A DNA stretch of 64,000 nucleotides from Pontixanthobacter aquaemixtae (GCF_009827395.1 NZ_WTYX01000001.1:1555722-1619721), one strand, 5' to 3'; shown: positions 26,060 through 35,944, counted from the stretch's first letter. The notes: generated by a model from the letters alone, not told the origin. A program made the numbers and translations.

Positions 26060-27457
26060 TCAAAGATCGAGGAACGGCAAACAGGCGGGGATTTCGGCCT
26101 GTTCGCATTCGCTGGCGAGCAGTTTCCGGCTGCGCCCCATCAAGTCGGGCTGAATTGCTTCATCAAGCCCTTCCGCATCTGCATGTGCGCATATGCGCGC
26201 CAGCAGGAATTCGAGCGCGTGAATCTCCTCCACCCGTTCAATACACGTGCCAAGGTCCAGATTGGCATCCGTCCCGTTGGTCCACAAATCCTCCACCCCA
26301 AGCGAAGTGGATGCGGCCGAAAAGCCGCCTGATGCGCCATATCGCCGGTTCGCCAGTTCAAACCGGCTCATGCCCAGCTTGGGAATCTGGATTGTCTGCA
26401 TTTGCACTTTTACCAGCTTGCCACCCCATGCCCGCTCGAGAATTTCCGGGTGGGTCAAAGCCTGCATCCGCCGCACCGATGCCGATGCGCAAAGCAGCAG
26501 TGCCTCGGTCAGGCTTCTAGCCAGACGCGCAAGTTCCGGCATCAGGAATGCCCCGCTTTCCGCGATGCGCGCTTCTCCTGCCTCATCCTGAACCAGCAGA
26601 GGATTGGATGATGGCCGGCCCAGAGCGCGATCGATTTCCTGCGCAAAGCCGCGAATCGCAAGGCCGAGAGATTCGGTCACTTGCGGCATTGCGCGAACCG
26701 AAACGGGTGGCTGCACGCGGTGGCCGCTGGCCGACAATGGCAATTCGCCGGAAACGAAGCGCATGGCTTCTTCCATCCAGCCATCCGCCCGATCACCTGC
26801 CGCTTGAAATCCGGGGCGCAATGCGCCGATTGCCGCCGCCGATGCTTTCTGCACCACAAGCAAATGTTTCCACAAACGACCCGCCGCCATCAATGGCTCT
26901 ATCGCCGAGCCGACCTGCACAAATCCGCCATTGATCAGCGCCATCGCTTCGCCCGATTGCAGACGGAAATCCGCGTCGCGCGCCCGTGCCCATTCGAGGA
27001 AGTCCGAAAGCCAATGCGTGGCCGGTATCACATCACCGCAGGAATAGGATGCGCGCGCGGGTATTGCCGCGGCGAAATCGGCATCTTCAAAACAGGCCGA
27101 CAGCATGTCGAAACTGCGCTGCGACACCGGCGTTCCGCCCGCAGCAATCGCATATAGTTTTGCAAGGTGTATGGCGCGCGCGGAAAACGCGCTGAAGTCA
27201 GGCGGCGATCCGATCTTGTGCGACTGCATGATCGCGGTCTCAATATCGGCGATGTCTTTCCCGTCGGGCGCTTGGCCGGAAAGATGGCCGGGCAGCACAT
27301 CCAGCCCGTAAACCGGTGTTCCGTCGGCCTTGCTGATCGCAGCCGCAGCCAGATAGGCGTCACGATATGCGCCAATCTGGCCCTGCCGCGCGGCCACCGC
27401 TTCGGGAACCTTGCCCGATCCGGCCGCCGCCAGGAATTGTTCAAGCCGCTCCATCAT
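26060..27457 (-). CDS. divergent aromatic amino acid ammonia-lyase (HAL/PAL) family protein
   Basis: 465 residues. Collinear with histidine/phenylalanine ammonia-lyases: VYGLDVLPGHLSG (Tyr50, the YGxNTGFG block), QSHKIGSPPD (His80), SYSCGDVIPATHWL (the MIO loop), ALINGG (Asn176), SVRAMPQV (Arg255), SSNPLLVQDEAGEARIAESGAF (Phe304). The MIO-forming Ala-Ser-Gly is replaced by Ser139-Cys140-Gly141, and the catalytic Tyr of the QDxYSxR block is Val252. It may use a Cys-derived MIO, or have lost lyase activity and become a binding or regulatory protein. Its start overlaps the stop of the membrane gene as ATGA, so the two are translationally coupled. DAHP synthase, of aromatic synthesis, lies upstream. 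Confidence 0.7.
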   Translation of the reverse strand: MMERLEQFLAAAGSGKVPEAVAARQGQIGAYRDAYLAAAAISKADGTPVYGLDVLPGHLSGQAPDGKDIADIETAIMQSHKIGSPPDFSAFSARAIHLAKLYAIAAGGTPVSQRSFDMLSACFEDADFAAAIPARASYSCGDVIPATHWLSDFLEWARARDADFRLQSGEAMALINGGFVQVGSAIEPLMAAGRLWKHLLVVQKASAAAIGALRPGFQAAGDRADGWMEEAMRFVSGELPLSASGHRVQPPVSVRAMPQVTESLGLAIRGFAQEIDRALGRPSSNPLLVQDEAGEARIAESGAFLMPELARLARSLTEALLLCASASVRRMQALTHPEILERAWGGKLVKVQMQTIQIPKLGMSRFELANRRYGASGGFSAASTSLGVEDLWTNGTDANLDLGTCIERVEEIHALEFLLARICAHADAEGLDEAIQPDLMGRSRKLLASECEQAEIPACLPFLDL

Positions 27458-28719
27458 GACCGCCGCTGGTAAATTACGACGAGGACAAACAGCAATGTCC
27501 CCAGCAAGGCGACGTTGATCGCGCCGTCAAAGGAAACAAGCCGGGGAATAAGCGACATAAACGATGTGGATCCTTCCTTCATCCCACCCAGCGAAGCGTA
27601 GTCGAGCGAATAGACGTCCATCAGTGTCGACAATATCTGGAGGAATGACAAGAACACGATTCCGCCCTGCACAAACCGGCTCGCGCGCTGATCGCTTTCA
27701 TGCAGCCGGCCTTCGATAACATCATTGGCCGCTTCATTGCGCAGCCTGACGGCCGTGACCAGCGAATCGAGCTGGTATCCGCGGCATGCTGCATCAAACA
27801 CCAGCCGCCGCGTGCCTTGCAGCGAAGTCGGCAGGCGATGCAGTTCCACCTCGAACCTGGCGGTTTCTGCGCCGAGCGCGGTTGCCTTGCGAATATCGCC
27901 GGTCAGGCTCCGCCTCCGGCCCGAACGGTCAAGGTCTTCGAGCAAGCGGCCAAGGCGGTGGAACACGGTATCGAAAACGGCATAGAGGTGCTGCGCAATC
28001 ACCAACCCGCGCAAAGCATCGTCACGGAATTGCGCGTTCAGCAGAATATTGTTCCCTTCGCGCAGACGGATCACATCTTCGACGGTTTCGCTTGCCCGGG
28101 CCGTTTCATCGAGCCTGACCAAACCGCCCAAAACCTTGTCCTCAACCAAATCGGGGTCGAGCGCGTAGGTCCGGTTGGTCCACAAAATCTTCGGCTCCCC
28201 ATAGCCCTTCTCCCCGCCCTGATCCGTGTCAGCTTCGGCCTCTGCATCAATGCTTGTCAGCGCGGCATCGATGGTTGGCCTTGTGAATTCGGACAGAACT
28301 TTCGATGCGACATCGTTCAGCACCGCTTCCAGCTCGGTCGCTGAAGCGATCGAATGCGACTTCGCAAGTGACAGAATGGTGGTCTGGATCGCAATTTCGC
28401 TGCGGAACATGGCCAGCCTCACCTGGCGTATTTCCAGATCGGCGACCGGCGCGGTTGCCGCGCCCTCGGCGGGAAAAATGTCGACCACCAGCTCTGGGAA
28501 GCCAGGCCCGCGTTCGAGATCCTTGTCGAGCGTTTCAAAGCGCAAATTCGCGCCGGTTGTCCTGATACTTTGCGGCTGGAATTCTGCGGCTGATCCGGTG
28601 GGCAGTCCGGCGATCACATCCTCAAGCAGATTTGCAAGAAACTCCGGCGAAGCAACTTTCCCGTGCAGACCCGCGGCGGAACTGGACATCCGTATCGGAG
28701 TGGTAAGGCAAATTTCCAT
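27454..28719 (-). CDS. membrane-anchored partner of the HAL-like protein, unknown family
   Basis: 421 residues. The N-terminal 320 residues are soluble and mixed, with a long helical region (LREGNNILLNAQFRDDALRG to RGYQLDSLVTAVRLRNEAAND). Two hydrophobic helices end the protein at about 347-366 and 398-417, with a Ser/Gly loop between. This CorA-like outline (long helix, two C-terminal membrane segments) lacks the GMN motif, so no transporter call is made. It overlaps the HAL-like gene by 4 nt and lies 111 nt downstream of DAHP synthase. An ATG at 28689 is an alternative start; neither has a good ribosome-binding site. Confidence 0.6.
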   Translation of the reverse strand: MEICLTTPIRMSSSAAGLHGKVASPEFLANLLEDVIAGLPTGSAAEFQPQSIRTTGANLRFETLDKDLERGPGFPELVVDIFPAEGAATAPVADLEIRQVRLAMFRSEIAIQTTILSLAKSHSIASATELEAVLNDVASKVLSEFTRPTIDAALTSIDAEAEADTDQGGEKGYGEPKILWTNRTYALDPDLVEDKVLGGLVRLDETARASETVEDVIRLREGNNILLNAQFRDDALRGLVIAQHLYAVFDTVFHRLGRLLEDLDRSGRRRSLTGDIRKATALGAETARFEVELHRLPTSLQGTRRLVFDAACRGYQLDSLVTAVRLRNEAANDVIEGRLHESDQRASRFVQGGIVFLSFLQILSTLMDVYSLDYASLGGMKEGSTSFMSLIPRLVSFDGAINVALLGTLLFVLVVIYQRRS

Positions 28720-28830
28720 TGCGATGGTGTGCCTAACGCAAAGATTGCGGCAACGCGACCCCCAATCACCCGCTCACGCCCGCGCGCCGCGAGGCGGCTG
28801 CGGGGTGGATGCGGACGAAGCTAGTCGGGT

Positions 28831-30222
28831 TCAGGCTGCGTCGGCCTGAGCATGTCCCGCTTCCATTGTCATCATTTCCGCCAGCAGGAATGCCAGTTCC
28901 AGCGATTGCGCGGCGTTGAGGCGCGGGTCGCAATGGGTGTGATAACGGTCGCCGAGGCGTTCATCGGCGATGCCCACAGCGCCGCCGACGCATTCGGTCA
29001 CGTCCTGTCCGGTCATCTCGATATGGATGCCGCCCGCATGCGTGCCTTCGGCTCGGTGCACCGCGAAGAAGCCTTTAACCTCGCGCAAGATCCGGTCGAA
29101 GGGCCGCGTTTTGTAGCCGCTATCCGATTTGATGACGTTGCCATGCATCGGATCGCATGACCAAACGACAGGATGGCCTTCCGCCTTAACGGCGCGCACC
29201 AATGCGGGCAGCCCGGCCTCTACCTTGTCATGGCCGAACCGGCTGATCAGCGTGATCCGGCCCGCTTCGCGTTCGGGGTTAAGCGTATCGAGCAGTTTGA
29301 GCAGCACATCGGGTTCCATCGACGGGCCGCATTTCATGCCCAGCGGATTGCCGATTCCGCGCGCGAATTCGACATGCGCGCTGCCTTCAAAGCGGGTGCG
29401 ATCGCCGATCCACACCATATGCGCGCTGGTGTCGTACCAATCGCCGGTGAGCGAATCCTGACGCGTCAGGTTCTGTTCGTAAGGGAGCAGCAGCGCCTCG
29501 TGACTGGTGTAGAAGCTGGTGCGTTGCAATTGCGGCACAGTGTCGGGATCGACCCCGCAAGCTTCCATGAAATCGAGCGCTTCACCAATCCGGTCGGCGG
29601 TTTGCGCGAATTTGTCTGCCCACGGGCTGCGGCCCATGAAATCGAGCGTCCATTTATGGACCTGACGCAGATTGGCGTAACCGCCGCTGGCAAATGCGCG
29701 CAGCAGATTGAGCGTGGCGGCCGCTTGCGAATAGGCGCGCACCATACGTTCCGGATCGTTGGTCCGCTTGGCCGGATCAAATTCGATCCCGTTGACATTG
29801 TCGCCGAAATAGCTGGGCAGAGTGACGCCGTCTTTTGTTTCGGTGTCGCTGCTGCGCGGTTTGGCAAACTGGCCCGCCATCCGGCCCACTTTCACCACCG
29901 GAACCTTGCCCGCATAGGTCAGCACGACTGCCATCTGCAGCAAAACGCGGAACGTATCGCGGATATTATTCGGGTGAAATTCGGCGAAGCTTTCCGCGCA
30001 ATCGCCGCCTTGCAGCAGGAATGCCTTGCCTTGGGCAACTTGCGCCAGATCGGCTTTCAGATTGCGCGCTTCACCGGCGAACACCAAAGGCGGATAGGTG
30101 GAAAGGGTCTGCTCCGCGTCGGCCAGCGCCTGCGCATCGTCATAGCGCGGCAAATGCCGTGCTTCGTGCGCTTTCCAGCTATCGGGGGTCCAGTTCTTTG
30201 CCACTTTGTACCTGTCTTTCAT
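28831..30222 (-). CDS. aroG: class II 3-deoxy-7-phosphoheptulonate (DAHP) synthase
   Basis: About 463 residues from ATG 30222 (GTG at 30255 is possible). Plant-like class II enzyme: [60 protein letters not shown] and WSCDPMHGN are diagnostic; Cys of GGDC, His of CDPMH and acidic residues bind the metal. It condenses phosphoenolpyruvate and erythrose 4-phosphate, the first step of the shikimate pathway. The symbol is by function, not by type. Nothing in the leader indicates tryptophan or phenylalanine attenuation. Confidence 0.92.
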   Translation of the reverse strand: MKDRYKVAKNWTPDSWKAHEARHLPRYDDAQALADAEQTLSTYPPLVFAGEARNLKADLAQVAQGKAFLLQGGDCAESFAEFHPNNIRDTFRVLLQMAVVLTYAGKVPVVKVGRMAGQFAKPRSSDTETKDGVTLPSYFGDNVNGIEFDPAKRTNDPERMVRAYSQAAATLNLLRAFASGGYANLRQVHKWTLDFMGRSPWADKFAQTADRIGEALDFMEACGVDPDTVPQLQRTSFYTSHEALLLPYEQNLTRQDSLTGDWYDTSAHMVWIGDRTRFEGSAHVEFARGIGNPLGMKCGPSMEPDVLLKLLDTLNPEREAGRITLISRFGHDKVEAGLPALVRAVKAEGHPVVWSCDPMHGNVIKSDSGYKTRPFDRILREVKGFFAVHRAEGTHAGGIHIEMTGQDVTECVGGAVGIADERLGDRYHTHCDPRLNAAQSLELAFLLAEMMTMEAGHAQADAA

Positions 30223-30335
30223 CTGTTGCGGGCGCGCAAATACGCCTTGCGCCACTCAATAGCAAAGCAATCAGCTGCGCAAGCGCAGTAAATGCTGTCG
30301 CCAGCCAAGCAATGCTTGGCGCTTTTGGCAATTGA

Positions 30336-33320
30336 TTACCGGCCGGTGGTCAACGCGGGGGCGGCCCTTACTGCGGGAACCACACGCTCGCCGGTGCTCT
30401 TGGCCAATTCCTGCCCTTCGGGAATGATCGCCATTTGCCATCCTTCGCGCGCGCCGAAATAACGCTGCGCCAGTGCCTGCATGCGTTCGGGCGTGGTTTC
30501 GCTGTAATCGGCCTGAAGCGTTTGCAAATAGAGCAGACGGCGGGGATCGGTGCTCGATCCCTCTATCTGGTACAGCCAGAACAGGTTTCCGCTCATCGCG
30601 CGGCGGATCAATTGCTTGAGCGGCTCGGTCGCCCGCTCCAGCTCTTCCGCGGTTGGCGGATTGGCGGCGAGATCCTTGGCAATCGCATCGGCTTCGGTGA
30701 AGAATACCGGCACATCTTCCGGTTTCAGCTGCGCGATTGCGGTAATCCGGCCGCCGCTGCTCAGGTCAATCGGCCAATGCGTGCCGACCTGCGGGGAATA
30801 GCTGGCACCGGCGCGCTCGCGCATTGCCTCGACCAAGCGGTTATCGAATATCGAGGCGAGAATTTCCAGCTGGCGCGACTGGCGCAATTCGGCAACGCCG
30901 CCGCCGGTTGGCCAGGCGATAACCGCTGCCGCCTGATTGGCATCGCCGCGATGGGTGCGGACCACCGTTTCGTTCCCAGACTCAGGAAAGGCTGGAACGC
31001 GCGCCAAAGCTTCTGGCGCAATCGGTTTGCGCGTCGGGATTGCGCCGATCGTCCGGCGCAATGTCTCAACCGTTTTCTGCTGGTCAAAATCGCCGAAGAT
31101 CAGGATCTCGACATCGCCCTGCTCCAAAATCGGCGCCCAGACCTCGCGGAAGCCTTCGGGCGTCGCGGCGTTGAGATCCTCAACCGAAGGGGTTTTGAAG
31201 CGGCCGTCCATCGCCGTGATCAAGAATTCCAGATCGCGCTGCAACACTCCGCCCGGGCTCGTCGCCATCCCGTCATAGGCCAAAAGCTGCGCGGCTTTGG
31301 ATCGAATGACGGGGTTCGGGTCCCACGCGGGATCGGACAATTTGTTGGCAAACAGATAAAGTTGGTCATCCAGATCGGGTCCGCGCGTCTGCGAGGAAAA
31401 AACGAAAGTGGCATCGTTGATTTCGAAATTGAAACCGATGACTCTCCCGGTGGTGATCCGGTCCAATTCCTCCTGGCCCAGGACACCCTGCCCCGATCCG
31501 ACCAGCGCCATTTCGCCCAGCGCGATATAGGCCGCTTCGTCCTGCTCGAACGCGCGTTTGCCCGCGCCGAAATGCATCCGCACCGCAACCCGGCCCGGCT
31601 CATAGTCATTGGATGCCAGCAATGCGCGCGTGCCATTGGCAAATTCGATGCGCTCTACACCCAGCACGCCGAGCGGCCTCTGCGATACAATCGTCCCCGG
31701 CTCACCAACCGGTTCCAGCTCGTCAAAAGAGATCGACTTTGCCGCCAGCCGTGCGCCGGTATTGGCCGTCACTTCAGAACGCAGCGCGGTTTGCACCGCA
31801 TTGTCAGAAGCCTCGCCAATCGCAGGGGTGACATAGGTTGCGCGGATCACGTCACCTTTGAACAGCTGCTGCGTGCGCTGGAGAATCTCTTGCGGTGTGA
31901 CCTTGTTCTTCATCCCGCGGAAAACCTGCAGGAATGTCTCGGGCGCGGCGACCGCTTCGCGAATATCCACCGCATCGACCACCTCGTCCGCAAGGCTGGA
32001 GCCCGCCATCACCGAACGCTGTTCGACCAGATTGACAAATACCGCGTCATATTGCGCGGCTTCGCGATCAATCTCTTCCTGCGTCGGCGGTGTTGTGACC
32101 GCATCGGCGATGATCGCACGAACATCGGTCAGCGCCGCGCCCCAATCTTCGGTCAGCGGCGCAAAGGAGACAAAAGTCGCATCGGTAGAGCGGCTGATCT
32201 TGTCCTGTTCGACAGAGGCGTAGAGGAACGAACCGCCGACACGCGCGCGCGCTTCCAACCGGCGCTGGATAATCGCGGTTGCCAGAAGATCGGCAAGCCG
32301 GCCTTCATTATACTCAACCGTGTCATCGACCTTGCGCCAAGGGCGCAAATAGGCATAGGCGAAAGTGCGCGGCAGATCGGGTTCGACCAGAACCGCCACT
32401 TCGCCAACCGGATTGTCAGGGTCCACCCCTTCCGGAGCAACCGGATCACCGAATGCGGGGGCGGGCGTAAGCGGCCCCTTCCCTTGCCAATCGCCAAAAT
32501 ATTTCTCGATCATCGCGGCAAAGAACATCGGGTCGGCATCGCCCGCGATCACCACAACCGCATTTTCGGGCCGGTACCAGCGTTCCTGGAATGCCTGCAT
32601 CGCCTCGGGCGTTGCGCCCAGCAGAGTCTCTTCGGTCCCGATGGGCAGGCGGCTGCCCAGCAATTGCCCTTTGAACAGGGTCGATCGGGTGGCCTCAGCC
32701 ACGCGGTATCCCGGACCGCCACGTTCGCGCTTTTCGGCCAGCACGATCGGAACTTCCGCAGCCAGATTTTCCTTCGACAGAACCGGCGCGCGCATCATTC
32801 CCGAAAGCAGTTTGATACTTTCTTCGATTTTGGCCGGTGTCGCGTTGGGCAGGTCCAGCTTGTAAGCGGTGTGCGTTGGCGAAGTTTCTGCATTGGTATC
32901 GCTGCCGAAGGATGCACCCAGGCGCTGCCATGTCGGGATTGCTTCGCCCTGTTTCAGATAGGTGCTTTCGCGAAAGCTGAGATGTTCCAGCAAATGGGCA
33001 AAGCCCAGTTCGTCTTCCCGTTCATGCATCGAACCGGCATCAATCCTGATCCGGATGGAGACTTGTCCCGGCGGCACACCGTTTTCGCGCACCGCATAAC
33101 GCAGCCCGTTATCCATCGCGCCCCACAGCCATTCCTTGTCCTGCGGAACATCGCTGCCTTCATAAATCCACGGCGTTTCATCGCCGGTTTGCAGCGCCTC
33201 TGGCGCGGCGTGTTCTTGCGGTTCGGCAGTTTGCGCAACCGCTTGAGGGGCCAACAAAAACAGGGGAAGAAGAAGCGAAGTGTGCGAAAGCGCACGCGAT
33301 ATTTTGATCATACGCGGCAT
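30336..33320 (-). CDS. exported M16 family metallopeptidase (two-module, pitrilysin-like)
   Basis: 994 residues from ATG 33320. A signal peptide (SHTSLLLPLFLLAPQAVAQ) is followed by an active M16 module in which LGFAHLLEHLSFRES provides the inverted HxxEH zinc site, with the distal Glu in the following helices. A second, inactive M16 module occupies the C-terminal half. M16 proteases of this size degrade peptides in the periplasm. The frame extends to 33470 but that part would overlap the divergent Nfu promoter region. A 971-codon antisense frame covers the gene and is considered a shadow. Confidence 0.92.
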   Translation of the reverse strand: MPRMIKISRALSHTSLLLPLFLLAPQAVAQTAEPQEHAAPEALQTGDETPWIYEGSDVPQDKEWLWGAMDNGLRYAVRENGVPPGQVSIRIRIDAGSMHEREDELGFAHLLEHLSFRESTYLKQGEAIPTWQRLGASFGSDTNAETSPTHTAYKLDLPNATPAKIEESIKLLSGMMRAPVLSKENLAAEVPIVLAEKRERGGPGYRVAEATRSTLFKGQLLGSRLPIGTEETLLGATPEAMQAFQERWYRPENAVVVIAGDADPMFFAAMIEKYFGDWQGKGPLTPAPAFGDPVAPEGVDPDNPVGEVAVLVEPDLPRTFAYAYLRPWRKVDDTVEYNEGRLADLLATAIIQRRLEARARVGGSFLYASVEQDKISRSTDATFVSFAPLTEDWGAALTDVRAIIADAVTTPPTQEEIDREAAQYDAVFVNLVEQRSVMAGSSLADEVVDAVDIREAVAAPETFLQVFRGMKNKVTPQEILQRTQQLFKGDVIRATYVTPAIGEASDNAVQTALRSEVTANTGARLAAKSISFDELEPVGEPGTIVSQRPLGVLGVERIEFANGTRALLASNDYEPGRVAVRMHFGAGKRAFEQDEAAYIALGEMALVGSGQGVLGQEELDRITTGRVIGFNFEINDATFVFSSQTRGPDLDDQLYLFANKLSDPAWDPNPVIRSKAAQLLAYDGMATSPGGVLQRDLEFLITAMDGRFKTPSVEDLNAATPEGFREVWAPILEQGDVEILIFGDFDQQKTVETLRRTIGAIPTRKPIAPEALARVPAFPESGNETVVRTHRGDANQAAAVIAWPTGGGVAELRQSRQLEILASIFDNRLVEAMRERAGASYSPQVGTHWPIDLSSGGRITAIAQLKPEDVPVFFTEADAIAKDLAANPPTAEELERATEPLKQLIRRAMSGNLFWLYQIEGSSTDPRRLLYLQTLQADYSETTPERMQALAQRYFGAREGWQMAIIPEGQELAKSTGERVVPAVRAAPALTTGR

Positions 33321-33407
33321 ATAGGATGCCAAGCTATGAAGCGAAAGTGAATAGGTCCGAAGTATTCGTGCCTTGTGACCGGCGGCGCGCGCTCCTACAT
33401 CAGCGGC

Positions 33408-33989
33408 ATGTTTATAGAAACCGAAACCACCCCCAACCCCGCCAGCCTGAAATTCCTGCCCGGGCAGCAAGTCATGCCCAGCGGCACGCGCGAATTTGCC
33501 TCGCCAGAGGCGGCGGAAGTGTCACCGCTCGCGCAGGCGATTTTCGACACGGGCGAAGTGGTTCTGGTGTTCTTCGGGGGCGATTTCGTGTCGGTCACTG
33601 CTGCACCCGGCGCCGATTGGTCCGCTCTCAAACCGCAAGTCGTCTCTATCCTGCTGGATCACTTTGTGTCCGAAGCGCCGCTATTTGTTGGCGGCGACGC
33701 GAGCGGGATTTCGGTACCCGCCGAAGATGCCGAATTGATTGTCGAAGACGATCCGGAAAATGCCGATATCGTTGCGCAGATCAACGAGCTTCTCGAAACG
33801 CGGGTGCGGCCTGCCGTTGCCGGCGATGGCGGCGATATCGCCTATCGCGGTTTCAAGGACGGTATCGTCTATCTGACGCTGCAAGGCGCCTGCGCCGGCT
33901 GCCCGTCCTCAACCGCAACCTTGAAACACGGGATCGAAGGTTTGCTCAAGCATTATGTTCCCGAAGTGACCGAAGTTCGCGCAGCCTGA
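33408..33989 (+). CDS. NifU-like iron-sulfur scaffold (NfuA type)
   Basis: 193 residues from ATG 33408. It begins MFIETETTPNPASLKFLPGQ, the N-terminal Nfu domain, and ends with the NifU C-terminal domain RPAVAGDGGDIAYRGFKDG...GACAGCPSSTATLKHGIE, whose CxxC holds a 4Fe-4S cluster for transfer to apoproteins. Complete at the usual length for alphaproteobacterial Nfu. It is followed 15 nt later by a nitroreductase gene, probably in one operon continuing to tsaB-rimI. Confidence 0.93.
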   Translation: MFIETETTPNPASLKFLPGQQVMPSGTREFASPEAAEVSPLAQAIFDTGEVVLVFFGGDFVSVTAAPGADWSALKPQVVSILLDHFVSEAPLFVGGDASGISVPAEDAELIVEDDPENADIVAQINELLETRVRPAVAGDGGDIAYRGFKDGIVYLTLQGACAGCPSSTATLKHGIEGLLKHYVPEVTEVRAA

Positions 33990-34004
33990 TTTGCCGAGGT
34001 ATTC

Positions 34005-34613
34005 ATGACCAAACAATTCCACGACAGCGTTCTGTCGCCAGACACACTCGACCAGCTATTCAACGAAGCGCGCAGCTATAATGGCTGGCTCGACAAAGAT
34101 GTGTCGGATGAACAGATCGCGGCTATTTACGACCTTCTGAAAATGGCCCCGACATCGGCTAATATGCAGCCGGTGCGGATCGTCTGGGTCAAATCCGCTG
34201 ATGCCAAAGCGCGCCTTGCCAAGCTGGTGATGGAAGGAAACACCGAAAAAGTGCTGTCCGCGCCGGTCACCGCGATCATCGGTTATGACATCGATTTTCA
34301 CGAAGAACTGCCCTGGCTGTTCCCGCATACCGACGCGAAAAGCTGGTTCGAAGGAGACGAGGAAGGCCGCAAGGAAGGCGCATTCCGCAATTCGTCGCTT
34401 CAGGGCGCTTATCTGATGCTGGCCGCGCGCGCGGTTGGGCTCGATGTCGGGCCCATGTCCGGTTTCGACAATGAAGCGGTCGATGCCGAATTTTTTGGCG
34501 ACAATTCGCGGCACAAGAGCAACTTCATATGCTCGATCGGATATGGCGATACGGAATCGATTTTCGATCGCAGCCCGCGCCCCGATTTCGGCACATTCAA
34601 CACGATCGTCTGA
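34005..34613 (+). CDS. RutE/HadB-like nitroreductase family protein
   Basis: 202 residues, FMN-binding nitroreductase fold. RSYNGWLDKDVSDEQIAAIYDLLKMAPTSANMQPVRIVWV and GLDVGPMSGFDNEAVDAEFF match the malonic semialdehyde reductase (RutE) subgroup. No other rut pyrimidine-degradation genes are near, so the physiological substrate is open; a general NADPH-dependent reduction of aldehydes or nitro compounds is as likely. The start ATG is 15 nt after the Nfu stop with GAGG upstream. Confidence 0.85.
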   Translation: MTKQFHDSVLSPDTLDQLFNEARSYNGWLDKDVSDEQIAAIYDLLKMAPTSANMQPVRIVWVKSADAKARLAKLVMEGNTEKVLSAPVTAIIGYDIDFHEELPWLFPHTDAKSWFEGDEEGRKEGAFRNSSLQGAYLMLAARAVGLDVGPMSGFDNEAVDAEFFGDNSRHKSNFICSIGYGDTESIFDRSPRPDFGTFNTIV

Positions 34614-34692
34614 ACCTGACGCCTGGAGGTTTTGAATGGCGTTTGACCGCGTTGTTTGACCTTGGGCAGCAACGCGTGGCATCGGGCTGGAT

Positions 34693-35304
34693 ATGCGAAC
34701 ACTGGCAATAGATTGTGCGACAGAAGCCTGTTCGGTGGCGCTGTTCGAAGGCGGTGAGCCGCTCGCCAATTCGCATGCGGTGCTGGGACGCGGCCATGCC
34801 GAACGCTTGATCCCGACAATCGCCGACTTGCCCGGCAAAGGCAAAGCAGAGCGTATTCTGGTGTCACTCGGCCCCGGCAGTTTCACCGGGGTCCGCATTG
34901 GTATCGCCGCGGCCAGAGCGCTTGCCTATGCCTGGGGCGCGCAGATTGCCGGCTATCCAACGCTGGCGTTGATAGCTGCCATGGCCCGCGCGCAGCATGG
35001 CGATGTGCCGGTTCTGGCCTGTATGACCGGCGGGCACGGCGAATGGTTCGTCCAGCCATTCGGCGCGGACGGAATGCCCGAAGCCGAACATGCATCGCTC
35101 GCCCCCCAAGCCGCTGCGCAGCGCTTTGGCACCACGCTGGTCGCGGGGTCGCAAGCCGAGGCATTTGTGGAAGAGCGCGGCGGCGGAACCGCGCTGCAAA
35201 TCTTGCCCGATGCGCAGCATGTTCTCGCGCTTCCAGAGGCGGTGCTGTCTGCCAACACTTCGCCCATTTACGGGCGCGCACCCGATGCCAAACTCCCGGC
35301 CTGA
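34693..35304 (+). CDS. tsaB: tRNA N6-threonylcarbamoyladenosine biosynthesis protein TsaB
   Basis: 203 residues. LAIDCATEACSVALFEGGE and LVSLGPGSFTGVRIGIAAARALAYAWGA are the ASKHA-fold signatures of TsaB, the dimer partner of TsaD in t6A37 synthesis on ANN-decoding tRNAs. The ATG at 34693 follows a 79 nt gap after the nitroreductase. The typical neighbour rimI follows immediately. Confidence 0.92.
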   Translation: MRTLAIDCATEACSVALFEGGEPLANSHAVLGRGHAERLIPTIADLPGKGKAERILVSLGPGSFTGVRIGIAAARALAYAWGAQIAGYPTLALIAAMARAQHGDVPVLACMTGGHGEWFVQPFGADGMPEAEHASLAPQAAAQRFGTTLVAGSQAEAFVEERGGGTALQILPDAQHVLALPEAVLSANTSPIYGRAPDAKLPA

Positions 35305-35320
35305 TCCGTACGAACGACAG

Positions 35321-35776
35321 ATGACCGACGATATCGACAAGATCATGGATGTGATGGACGCCGCCTTCGATCCCCAATGGGGCGAAGCATGGAACCGCCG
35401 CCAGCTGACCGACTCGCTGGCAATGCCGCACACCCATTATCAATTGATCGGTGCCGACGGCCGCATCCCCACCGAATCGTCGCCCGCGGCAGGATTTACC
35501 CTGACCAAGGCCGCTCCGGGCGAAGAAGAGCTTTTGCTGGTGGCAGTACGGCCGGAATTCAGGGGAACAGGCTTAGGTAAAAAGCTGTTACAAATTTTTA
35601 CCGACAAAGCCCGTGAACGAAAAGCCGACACGGTTTTTCTTGAAATGCGGGCAAATAACCCGGCGGAAACGCTCTATCGGTCGGTTGGTTTCGAACCCGT
35701 TGGCAGGCGTGAAAATTACTACTTGATGGCCGATGGAAATAGAATTGATGCAATTACGTTTCGTCTAACGCTTTAG
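35321..35776 (+). CDS. rimI: GNAT acetyltransferase, probable ribosomal protein S18 alanine N-acetyltransferase RimI
   Basis: 151 residues from ATG 35321. The GNAT core VAVRPEFRGTGLGKKLLQIF binds acetyl-CoA (RGTGLG), and MRANNPAETLYRSVGFEPVGRRENYY is the usual RimI C-terminus. The pairing with tsaB is typical for bacteria. An ATG at 35285 would add 12 residues and overlap tsaB. Base composition falls toward AT in the last 200 nt, next to the AT-rich mucR leader. Confidence 0.85.
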   Translation: MTDDIDKIMDVMDAAFDPQWGEAWNRRQLTDSLAMPHTHYQLIGADGRIPTESSPAAGFTLTKAAPGEEELLLVAVRPEFRGTGLGKKLLQIFTDKARERKADTVFLEMRANNPAETLYRSVGFEPVGRRENYYLMADGNRIDAITFRLTL

Positions 35777-35944
35777 TATCATTTCAACCAATTCGGATGC
35801 TTTTATTAACCGAAAGCCTATACGGAACACTTGCTACATATCGGTAGTTAGGCCATGGACGATGGCACCCGCCAAAAATGGTGGAACTACTCCTTAACAA
35901 GAGTGGTGAAGTTAAAGTGGTCGCACACTAAGATGAGGACAATC

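Noticed and set aside
30435-33350. 971-codon open frame on the plus strand opposite the M16 peptidase gene
   Set aside because: High-GC shadow frame: its translation is His/Arg-rich low-complexity without any domain, while the minus strand shows full M16 motifs.
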